A stretch of DNA of 64,000 bases from Ornithodoros turicata (taxonomy: Eukaryota; Arthropoda; Arachnida; Ixodida; Argasidae). The first letter of the stretch is position 1; each line of letters starts with the position of its first letter. The notes below the pieces were generated by a model that worked only from the letters and a program-made list of their open reading frames with translations, was not told where the DNA came from and made no database searches. The position numbers and the translations under genes were made by a program. This document shows, piece by piece, positions 1 through 11,700 of the stretch. The stretch is taken from assembly GCF_037126465.1 (NCBI RefSeq), contig NC_088201.1, positions 86,208,273 through 86,272,272 of the forward strand. Reading direction: 5' to 3'.

Positions 1-1
1 C

Positions 2-850
2 TTCACCTATGAAGAAGAGAAGGATAGGAGACTGCGTTTTTTGGACTTAGAGTTGCACAGGCAAGAAGACCACGTTTGTTGGTCTTATTCCCCGAGGTCA
101 AAGAAGGCCTTGTTATCTTTTGATTCGTGCCATTCAAAAATTGTCAAGAGAGGCATTGCTGTAGGATGTCTGAAGTCTGCCATCACGAGGTCTTGTACAC
201 ACTCGATGTTGCGATCGTGCCTTAGTCAGGTCTCACGGCTCGTAGATGTGGGGTTTCTCGCAGCCTTGATTACGAGTGTGTGTGGGACCTTGGTAAAATC
301 GGTTAAGGGAGAAGGAAGGGAACGGAGCGTGAACCTGGGAGAGAAGAGGGTAGCGATACCGTATGTGCATGCGATATCCCACAGCCTTAAGAAGATTGGT
401 CAGAAGCACGATGTATCCGTGGTGTTCTCGGCGCCCAATAGGCTTGGTAGACTGTGTCGGGTTGTTAACTCGCAGGCTGATGGTCCGTGTCGCGGGAAGA
501 AGCATGCAAGGGATTTTGTTGAGTGCAGAACAGGAGTAACTTATAAGATACCGCTATCATGTGGAAGATGCTATATTGGCCAGACGGGAAGGTGTGTGAA
601 CGATAGATTAAGAGAACATGCGCTTGCGCTTCGGTCGGCCCCGTCTGGCCATTTGGCAGTGCATTGTAGCCGCTGCACGTGTGAGCCGGTTTTTGATAAG
701 ACTGTTCTTTTTGGGGTTGCTGGCAAGGCCCTCGTAAGGGAGATTATAGAGGCTCATGCGATTGTAAAGGCCGAAGCTAACACTTGCATCAGTCAAGCGT
801 CTATCGCTCTATCAGAAAAAGAGCATGCATTCCTTGAGAGGGTGTTGTAG
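2..850 (+). mobile_element. Penelope-like retroelement, 3' part (RT end + GIY-YIG endonuclease)
   Basis: One uninterrupted reading frame runs from base 2 to the stop at 848-850. Its start (FTYEEEKDRRLRFLDLEL, then SYSPRSKKALLSFDS) matches the end of the reverse transcriptase and the linker of Penelope-like elements. The C-terminal part has a GIY-YIG-type endonuclease segment (YKIPLSCGRCYIGQTG followed by R..EH). Reverse transcriptase plus GIY-YIG nuclease is the hallmark of EN+ Penelope-like elements. The 5' part is outside the window. About 980-1030 a stretch containing TACCAACTAGCCCAACTTGC recurs, diverged and on the opposite strand, near 21.3 kb, and may belong to the 3' UTR. The frame is open over about 280 codons, so the insertion may be fairly young. 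Confidence 0.8.
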
Positions 851-2555
851 GTGTCGCGGTTTGTTCTTTTCTTTTGTGTTGTGGTTTTTCCCTGGTCATG
901 CTATTCGCAAATAAAAGTTAGTTGTGAGTGTGCGCTTCTCCCCTTCTCGTCGTTTTTGTTCCACGTGTACTGTTTGGCGCGCTACCATGTTGTTTAGTAC
1001 GTACCAACTAGCCCAACTTGCTGTTCTCGTCCGACATGATAGGTTTGAAGATGTCTTTTATGAGCTGTGTTTGTCAGGTCTATCTTCTCTACCGGTGATG
1101 CACATGTAACGATCCGTTTTATCATGTTAGAGTTCTGCGCAAGAGAAGTAATAGAGCAACTCGACAAAGCTTTGGTGCCACCGATATCTATTTAGCCTGG
1201 GCTTTTCTAGATAGCTGACGTCTCTCGTACTGAGATTGTTTCTTCTACCACTGATTAACTGTTGCGCGACCTTGTCCAAGTTGAATTAGGACACCTCCAA
1301 ACTCAAAGATGTGAACGTCACCTGGAACAGTCACTTCGTGGTTCTGCTGAAACGTGACATGTTGGCGGCCACGAGATGCTGCGTTCCTCCACACCTGTGA
1401 CGTCATCCGAGCTAGCTTGATAACATCACGACTCGTGAAACCACGAAACTCATGGCACTCGTCAAACTTTTGAAGGCGCGTAATTCGTGCTCTCGCTTAA
1501 ACCTGAGGTAGCTTTCGGTTGCGTCGTTCGTATCACGGTTGGGGGCAGTGATGCGGATTTGTCTATGCGTATAAGGTTGAAATAATCTAACCAATTTACC
1601 AATAAATCGAATCGAAACTCGTTCTGGATTTCAGTGTCTATCAACATATGAAACCATTTTGTATCCGGATTTATATTTTCCATGCAAGGCATCGTTTGCA
1701 AATCCGGATTAACACAAAATCCGTCCGCAAACCCAGATAGTGGGCTGTGTGAAACATCTCCACTGAAAACCTAACAATGGTTTCGATGTATATAAATGAC
1801 TTTGACTAGGACGCTATTACAAATATCTGGGATAACAACAGCAGTGTAAAAGGCATCTCACCCTCAGAACAACGAATGACCAACAACTGCACGAACTGTC
1901 AATGCAGAGAGACGGAGAACATAACTAAAAGTTTACGAATACGAAATGATGTAGCATGAGATGGGGAAACAACAAAGTGGAAGCTTTTGAAAATGTTTAT
2001 TACGTTGTTTGAGCGTTTCAGCACACAACTGTTTAGCTTCATTTCACGATTTCTGTATTTAAACGATATTTAAACGCTAAGTGTTCCTTCAGAAGGGAGA
2101 CCTTGCTCCGGCACTTCAGTTATCTTAGTTACGCTGTACAGTACATGGTAATATGTGTCACTTACCACTATACCGGGTGTCCGCGGTAACTGAGGTCAGA
2201 ATTTTTTCACAAACACGGAGATGCCTTTTCTCGATACAGCCATATCGGCTCGAACCTTTCCCTGAAAACGGCAACGACATCGGTGCACCAAGGGGAACAG
2301 ATGCTGTCATTGGGCCGAACTTCTATCCTTCGTAATTAAAAAGTTGGTTAGTGAAAATTAATGAGGGCAACGACCCAGGAGGTCGCAAGTGCAGCCAAAA
2401 GGTGGACCACTTAACCAAGAATATATCGCCGACTATTGCAACACAAAATAAGATTTCTGTATTTAAAATAAATTTTGCCATATTAAGTGTGGACACCCTT
2501 TATGTGACAACAAACCTTTCGAATTCCATGACTGACATATGTTAACTGTGCCTAG
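851..2555. other. Intron or upstream sequence of peroxidase 1, nothing recognised
   Basis: Only short unrelated frames are present. I looked for the missing upstream peroxidase exons, especially one encoding a GQFLDHD-type distal-histidine motif, and saw none, so they should lie left of the window. About 980-1030 may be the 3' UTR of the Penelope-like element. Confidence 0.5.
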
Positions 2556-2714
2556 ATCCCAACACACCCCTGGAATGTTGTTCATCTGAGTGCAGAAGGA
2601 ATGTGCCCCAATGTTACTCTATTGATATTCCGCCCGATGACCCTTTCTACAACCAGTTCGGCCTGAAGTGTATGCCCTTCATTCGGTCAGCTCCCTGCAC
2701 CAGGTGCGTCATGG
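2556..2714 (+). CDS. Peroxidase 1 exon a: Cys-rich segment after the distal-His region
   Basis: Acceptor CCTAG precedes and donor GTAAGT follows. The first two bases complete a codon and one base is left over. It encodes ECCSSECRRN, CYSIDIPPDDPFY and CMPFIRSAPCTRC, with six or more cysteines. The paralogous exon at 48308-48463 is clearly similar (CYSIDIPPEDPFY, CMPFVRSAPCTRC). Confidence 0.92.
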
Positions 2715-5700
2715 GTAAGTTAGTTTGCACTACCGTTCCATTGAACTGAAATAAATTAGTTTTTCATTATCAGGGTGTCCAAACATCACTACACCTTTAC
2801 AGTACATTACGTATTCGCAAAGGCGTAAACCTTGCTATGCTGGAAAGTTCAGAAATCAGAATTTGTCAGTCTTCATACTTATGCCTTATGCAGATGTGAG
2901 CGCCATCTTCCTGCGCTAATGTGAAAGTTGCCTCAACGTAATGTTGGAGCATAACGGTGTTTAGTTTTGGTCTCCTCGTGCGGTTCACTACTCGACGGGT
3001 ACCCGGAGAACAATGCCGCGTTACTGTTTTGTACCATGCTGTACACAGAAAGGAAATATCAGACCGAAAGGTGAAAATGTAAGGGTAACTCCTCCAGTAC
3101 GTAATTTTGGATACATGCGGGGTCCGGCATATTCTCGGTTCCGGTCTCGTTTGTCTCCCCGTGTTGGCAAACTGTGATGCTAAGAACAGCTGGGTGCTTT
3201 TTGCCTCGTGTCACGTGCTGCCAGATTAGAGAAAACTAGGAAACGTCGAAATTCGTAGACCAAGGGTGTGACCGGACACACACACAAAGCTTATGTTAAT
3301 TTTGTGCTCTAAATCCTAGATAATGTATTAATATAACACAATAATATTCCTATGTGGTTTCAGGTATCGTTTCACAATTTTAATTTTTCTGGTGACAAAA
3401 AGCTGCCAGATACATGCCTTTTCGGAACGAAGCGAGCCAGTCCCTGCGATGTTTCGAGATCCAAAGTACGAGTATGTTCGCTTCATTTGAAGAATAACGA
3501 CTTCGTGCAAAATGTGGTCAGTGGAAGAAGAATGCTACATGCTGCTGCTGTTCCTTCGGTCTTTCCCTTTAAGGAAGAATCCAAACAACGAAAGCCTCCT
3601 AAAGAGAGAAAACTGGCTCACTGAAGTAGTTCAGAGAATATCGAAAGTATTGCTGGTGTTCTGAAATGCATTGACGAGAACATACAAGAGTCTTCAGATG
3701 CAGCACTAGTCCCGAAAATACTGCAGGCTTTGTAGATCCACAAATACCAACAAAGCCAGTCAACACCTGAGACCAAGCAGAAACTGAACACCATCCAGTC
3801 AGAAAAATACAACGCAAGGATGAGAGAATTTTGCAACTTGAAAAATATATCTAACAAACCAAAACTACGATTTCTGATCCTAAGCAGAAGTTGCTATGCT
3901 CCCAAAAAATTGAAGAAGCTAGAAGAGAGGCGCCTTGCATTCTCAGTCTGAAATTTCCAGACATCTAATGAGGACATGCAGTTTTATACCGGAATACCAT
4001 CATTCGATATATTCATGGCACAACCAGAGTACTGGGATCGAGGAGCGAATGGACGCAACACACAATATTGGACATCAAGTGACAGTATTTCTTCCTTGGT
4101 CAGCCCATGCTCTCTGTCTGTTGGGAACAAACTCTTCGTGACTCTTGTAGGATCGAAGGCAGAACGCTTTCAGAAAGACTGGCACACAGATTCAATACAA
4201 CTCAAAGAACGGCCAGCAGAATCCCGACTGAATCAATAAATCACCTCTACCTTGACCTAAAGGTACTGGCACAGTGGTTGTCTGGACAAACACATGCCAC
4301 TTGCCTTCAAGGAGAAGTATCCAAGCACAGCAGTCATTCATGCCACTGAACTAAAGTGTGAAGTCCCCAGCTCATTCGTCCTGCAGTCAGAAACTTACTC
4401 GACAATAATCTTCGAACACAATCAGGTCCCTCATTGAAGTATCCCCAGATGGAAATGTCATTCATGTTTCTTCTGTTTACACTGGCTGCATTTCAGACAA
4501 AGATTTAGTTAAAAGAAGCGAATTTCTGTCGCCTGATTTTGAAAACGGGAGATTCTGTTATGGCAGACAATGTTTCTTTAGGGTAATGTTCTCCTGGCAC
4601 CGTTGGTAGTGAAGCGCAACGTTCCACGGTCACAAAAGAAGGAAAGTTGAAGCAAGGAAGAACTTGTTCCCACTCAAGAAATCGCTTCACTGAGAATCCA
4701 TGTAGAACGGCGTATACAACGGATCAAGATGTACCACATTGTAGCATCCCAATCACACTTGGGCATATTGTTATCCAGATGTGTACTGTACGTGCCCTTC
4801 TCAGTAGTTACCAAAGCCCTATCATGAAGTCATATATGACTAACAACATTGCACAAAGACTGCATTATTACATGCAGGAGCGCTCATAGGCGCTTTTAAT
4901 TGCGGCTCATCATTCGAAACAAACCGCGAGCACCAATAACAGTGCCATCAACATCTTCCCAGCAAGAAGTTCATCACCAAATGGAGAGCCAACATAAACG
5001 CCAGTAACACTATCAGAAAGATAACAGGTCTACGGGATTGCAGATGTGTGTCGAGGATTCCCCATTCGAATCACGTCCTATAGATGTAATACAAGTATTC
5101 GATACATGACACATTATTAATACATTAATCGATGCAGTGTTGCCAGAAGCACTCGTGGGATGGATTACCCTTGCCACATTCTTCAGGCTGTCATGCTTTA
5201 TATTAAAACGTCACAAACCGATATTAGGAGATGGTCAGGTTAGGCAATTGATTGTGGCTTACAGTTCCTAGCTTTACTCCTCTCTAGGATGCAGAGAACA
5301 ACAACAAGGCGTCACATCGTACATTGATGGATCCCAGATTTACGGAAGCGATGTTGAAGACATGACCAGCCTTCGACTACATGTCGATGGTAGGTTCGCT
5401 GCAACCACTATTACAAACGGCACATCGTTAGTAGTGTCTTTATACGAATCCCTACTACGGCGAATCCAGCTTTCCACCAAAGGCCCGGACGAACGCATGC
5501 GTAGGTTTTATTAAATGTGTAGTGTCGCTGAACCACTTTGCACAAGGTCCAATGTCTACCATCAGGGCTATTTGCACATTTTTAAAGAAGCACTGAGGTC
5601 ACACTAATAACTTTTGTTTTGGTTGCGGCGTGTTTTGCAACGAATAAAACGACCTCCTGAGAAAGTACGACGAGCGCGGGTGTCCTGGAGCGAGGGGGCA

Positions 5701-8700
5701 AGGACTGTCTTCTGCACTCTTTACCAAAATCATCCACTCTTGAAAAAAGAGGGAAGGGGCAGAGTACATTCCAAGGCCGATCATGTGACCCCGGATGTAA
5801 ACTGCGCAGCTCAGTCGTGTTTGCGGTTCCGCGTTTTCGGTTTTATTCGGAAACGCGGAACCGCAAATTTTTTTCATCATTCTGTTTTTGACCGAAAAAC
5901 AATTCATACAAATGAATATCCGTGGAAAGATTAGGGCGAATAATGACTGCAATAAGCTTAAAAGAGCTCTGCTTTCGCGGTTTAGGTACCGCCACTTCGC
6001 CGTGGAACGATAAAGTGTTCCTTTGTGATGACTCGCAAGGACTAATTTTGTATTGCTTTTTGGTTTTAAGGCTGCGCGGAGACGCCCAGTTTTGAAATTA
6101 TGTCGCTACTTATATTCAGCCAGAACTACACGGTGAACCATATACACGCCAGGAAAATGACCGGAAAACACTGATTTCATGCAAATAAATAAACACCGAA
6201 AAACATGCGCCGAATCCGCCCTAAAATAAAAACCATAGAGATAAACTGATGTTCTGAGGCTGGAACAACATAGAGGGGACAGATACACACAAGCCTCAAT
6301 TGCCTAAGAAATCAACGATGAAAAGCATAGGCGTTAAACGTTAAACTCGTTAAAAACCATAGGCGCGGAACCCTAGTTACCAGCTCAGAAGAAAGGAACA
6401 AAGCGCAAACTCACGGGGACTTGCCCACGTCACGCGAAGATCGTGCCGGCCGCTCGTGACTGCTTTCTCTGACTGTTCTTGTAAATTCCGATTGCGCAGT
6501 GCCAATGCACCACGCAGCGCAAACTGTTTGCATGATGACTCCCGAAGGACAGCTTGACGAATAAAACACGACTTCGGGTCATGTTGAATGTCACCTCATT
6601 GCTTCTTTAATATAGTATAATTATTATGTTCCAGGATTCGAACCTTCCTATAAACTGCACATGCAAAAGTAATTGCAGCATAGTTCCCGCAAATTACTGT
6701 ATGTAATGTAATGCATCCGGCACTGTATGTAAGTCTTCATAATAACGGTACAGGTTCTGACAAAAGTTTACGGAAGACGCGAGCGGTGTATTTTCCGTTC
6801 GGTGCAACGCCCTAGCGACTAGCGGAAGCGGGATTGTTCACTGGTTCAAAGGGGTGAAGGAGTGCGCCGGCAGCGACGCCAATTCAAATCACGATTCGAC
6901 CACGTTGAAGCGATACCGAAACTACCGCGGTGTGTCGCTACCAGCGCACTCGCTCACCCCTCTGAACAAGTAAATGAGGCCGTTTCCGCTCACCGGTAAT
7001 GCCGCATCGAGGACGAAATACACCGCTCGCGTGTTCCGTAAACTTTTGTCGGGACCTGTACCATCCGAACTGTCGGGTTTATTCTGATTATAGCATGCGC
7101 GACGGAAAGGGGGGGGGATCTAACCAGATCACTTTTAATCCCGTCCCTTTCTGCACGCAGGTTTGCTTAAATGTCAGTACGTCAACGGTGGGGAGCTTTT
7201 ACCCAAAGTGGAGGGAGCCCTGTATGACAGATGCAGTCGCCGGCCTATGGGAGATAGCTGCTTCAGAGCTGGTGAGTGACAGTGAAATGAAGGTTGCGAA
7301 TAATAGACATGGACAAGGCATATAGCTTGACAACAATGAAAACGCGGGACTTTGTCCACACGTGTGTGAAGAAGTAGCTCGCTAGACTATCCTTGCGTTT
7401 GCTGACGAAGAGCGAGGGGGGCTCCGCCTCCTGGATGCGGGCCAATAGGAGGACGTGGAGGGCAGGCACTTCCCCAACCTCTGCTCTCGTCTAAGAGATG
7501 GCGCAGCGTTACCGTTGTGTGGAGTGCCGCAAGGCTTCTGCGACGGCGCACCCATCTAACTAACGGCTTCGCCGCCCGTTAACCGGCGTACGCACCCCAG
7601 GCGGAAAAGGTCTGCAATCCCAAGTGGCCTATGAAACCTTTTCTACTTAAAACCACTTTGAACCACTTTGTACGTAAGTGGTTTAAAGTGGGAAAGGTTT
7701 CATAAACCAGTTGGGATTGCAGACCATTTGCACTAGGGACGACTCCTGCTTGACCTCGTTCCCATGTTGACGGACGGCTAAGTTGTTGGTTTTATTGGTG
7801 CGTCATGGCAGAACCCTTGCGGACGGCGAAATGACGGTAGCTGCACTCCTGTCTAAGCCTTGTTCATCAGTTGGTTGGATTCGTGCGCCATGGCAGAAGC
7901 CTTGCGACACGCGAAATAACGGTACGCTGCGCCATCTCTTAGTTGAAAGCAGGCTTGGGAAGCGCCTGCCCTCTGGGTCCTCCTATTGGCCGGCATCCGG
8001 AGGCGGAGCCTCCCTCGCTCTTGGTCAGCAAACGCAAGGATAGTCTCGTTAATGCCAGTAACAGTTGCTTCATGGTTCAATAAACCAGCACGTAAAGTAC
8101 AAGGTATCCTGGAGAAACCAGCCGCGCAGTCTTACGCAGTGGCTACATGTCTTTGGTAGCCCCTTGTTCCCCCGTAGACATCACTAGACCACGGATGTTT
8201 AGGCAACTCGAACGCACTCCCGTGCAAAGCGCAGCCGTCACCGTCCTCATTGTTGCGTCCATTCCCATTGGCAGACGTAAACACGTGACTTCTCGTGCGC
8301 TGCCTCACTGGCGCCGGTGAGGTCTGTGATGTCAGAGCCGCATGAGTTTCGATATCCGTGGTGCCCATTTTCTCCGTTTCTCTTACCCTCTTCGCTGTGA
8401 AACTTTCAATGCAAGTTCACATCGATGCAAAACACCGTCTTTTTTTCTTTTTCTTTTACGTTTATCCGGCATACGCTGGGATGACCTGTCGCAACCCTTT
8501 GAAGTTTTATGCCAATTTTTACTAACTGAACTCTAAAATTTGCCGCGTAAAGGTCGCTTTTTTACCCCACCAATGTGAAGCGCGTGCCGAATTTACTCAT
8601 CAAGTTCATGATAATGGACACGAATATTGAGGACCTATCCCATCGGGAACAAAAATAGCTGAACATTATGCGTTTGGGAGCGCAAACAGCCTGGCGCTCG

Positions 8701-11700
8701 ATGACATGCACATCAGGATGTGGCAAAAGCATAGTAAGAACAAATACCGTTGACCGCGTGATCCGAGGTGTCATAGTTTTCTAAATTATAATTCAATAAC
8801 ACGTTCTCTGGGACATCCTGTATAAGTCCAGTTTCTGTGCCTAAATCGGGATTTTCCCCCTCCTTTTTGCATTGTAACCGGGCTGCGCTGGAGAGCAACA
8901 CCAGCGCCACCGCTCTCACCGTCCCAAAGTCCAACACAACAACGCAGCCATTGCGGCTTGAGGCATGAACCACGTAACTTGTAACTCGTGTACCATGTAA
9001 CCCATGTAACCAAGAATAAACATATTACATGGTGTCAGAAGTCAACGAACCTCGACGAAACGCCCAAGATGCCCAATCCCTACGAAACTGTGAGTAACTC
9101 TGCTGCTACAACTATGACAGCCCCGCCGAGTCAACAACGACCCATGATGGCGAACATGCTTACGTCTCCCGAGCCTTTCGATATGACAGGGGACCTGAGT
9201 GAATCGTGGAGCATATGGCTTAACGAATTCAAGTTGTATTCCAAGGTCACAGGATTGTATACTCAGCCGAAAGATGTTCAGACAGCCACTAGCCAAGTTG
9301 CAATAGGGAAACATGCACGAAGAGTCTTTGCCACAATGAAGTTCAAAGATGAGTCCAAGCGCGAGGACATCGATGCAGTCATTGCTAAATTTGAGGAATG
9401 CTGCAAGCCGTCTTCGAACCTCACATACCGTGAATATGTGTTGGGCTCCCGCGATCAAAAGCCCGGAGAAAAATTTGACGAGTGGCTGACCGAGCTGAGA
9501 ACCCTAATAGAACCATGTTCATTCGAGGAAATGGAAGACCGCATGCTTGGCAGTAGAATTATACTGGGCATGAACGACAAGGTACTGCAACAGAAAATAA
9601 TTGCAGAAGACGTTGACGTTGACAAGTTGATTCGCATGTGCCAAAGCAGTGAGCTCAGTCACGATCAGTGTGGTGAAATTCCAAGCCGCGAAAGCCAGCG
9701 CCCCTTAACAGGAAGTCCATGCTTTGAAAGAGCCTTGCAAGAGCTGCGGTTACTTGATACACAGTGGGAAAACCTGGCCAACGAAAGGAAAAAAAAATGT
9801 AAGAGCTGCGGCAAGTTTGGGCATTTCAACAGAGTGGGCAGGTCGAAGTCGAAACAACCGCCAAAGGAGAAACTGCATGGAATAGCAGACGAGGAAGTGG
9901 AACCGCAATCGGAATTTTTAATCGGCTCCCTGGACACGGCACACAGAGATCCTTTTCTTGTAACGGTGCATACTGAGGGAGTGAAGACACAAGTAAAAAT
10001 AGATACGGGGGCTACGTGCAACGTGACATCGACTAGCACTCTGCGAACTATCACAGAAAAGTGCTTTGATGCCAATGAAACTCAGCTGACCTCGTTTCTT
10101 GGACATCGTGTTGCCTCAGTAGGAAAAATTGTCCTATCAGTTTCCAGTGAAAGAGGTTCAGCACCAGTAACTCATAGTTGTGGCGCAAAAGGTTCCAACT
10201 ACTTTCAGTGGAGATGTTGGAGAAGCCTTTGGCCTGATCTCAAGAGCTGCCAGGGTGACATCACAAGATGCAAAAGCAGAATTTCAGGATGTCTTCAGTG
10301 GCGTTGGTGATATCTCAGGAATCGTCTATTGGATGAAGTTACGCCCAGAAGCAGAAGGCGTGATAAACTGCCCCCGTTCAGTACCTGTAGCGTTGCGCGA
10401 GCGTGTGAAGTCCGAGCTCAAGAAGATGGAAAACAACGCATCATAGTGCAAGTGACTGAGCCAACAGCACGGGTCAATAATATGGTCGTCGTCACCCGTG
10501 GAGATAAACTGAGAATCTGTATGGATCCCAGAGACCTGAACCAAGTCCTCATGAGAGAGCATTATCCAATGCCTACGTTGGACCTCATCGCCACCGGTTT
10601 GCATGGCGCTAACTGGTTTTCAACGTTCGACGCCTCCACAGATTTTTGGCAAATTAGGCTGGATAACCGAAGCTCACACCTCTGTTCATTTGCAACGCCT
10701 TTCGGAAGATATCGTTTCACGCGAATGCCGTTCGGGATATCATCTGCTCCAGAAGTGTTCCAGCGGGCAACGCTTCATATTTTCCAGAACACACCAGGGG
10801 TGGAAATAGTGATGGACGATATTCTCGTGTGGGGTACCACGAGAGAAGAACATGACAAAAGACTACGAGCAGTGCTTGAGAGATGGAGAGAGGTAAACCT
10901 TGTCCTCAATGCATCCAAATGTCAAAGTGGACGCACCAAAGTGAAGTATATAGGACACATAATATCGGCACAAGGACTGTCGATCGACCCGGAACGAGTG
11001 CGTGATATCAGCATAATCCAAGCACCACAAAACGTCAAAGAGCTACAGCGCCTCTTGGGAATCGTCAACTACGTATGCAAGTTTATTCCCAGCATGGCCG
11101 AAACCACGGCACCCCTACGACAGCTCTTGAAGAAAAACATTGCTTGGGTATGGACTCCCACGTGCCAGCAAGGCTTTGACAAGCTCAGTGCACAACTCAG
11201 AGACGCTCCTGTTCTCATGTTCTACGACCCAAACATGCCAGTGACTCTCTCCGTAGACGCAAGCCAGCATGATGCTGTCCTGCTCCAGGAGGGACACCCC
11301 GTGGCCTATTCTTCGAGGTCACTGACACCAACACAAATGAGATACGCCCAAATCGAGAAAGAGATGTTGGCGATTGTACATGGATGCCACCATTTCCACG
11401 ACTACACCTTTGGTCAACCGCGTGTGCTGGTGGAATCCGACCACCGCCCTTTAGAGACGATTTTCAACAAGCACCTTCATCAGTGTCCACTACGTCTCCA
11501 GCGCATGCGCCTGACCTGCAGAAGTACGCACTGGATGTCCGATATAAGCCGGGAACTGAGCTGTACATAGCGGTCGCGCTTTCAGGGTCACCAAACAAGG
11601 CTCATTTTGAGGAAGCATACATAGTGAACACTGTGAAAATGCTGCCAATCAGTCCCACGCGACTCGAGGAGTTCCAGAAGGCGACTGAGGAAGACCCGGA

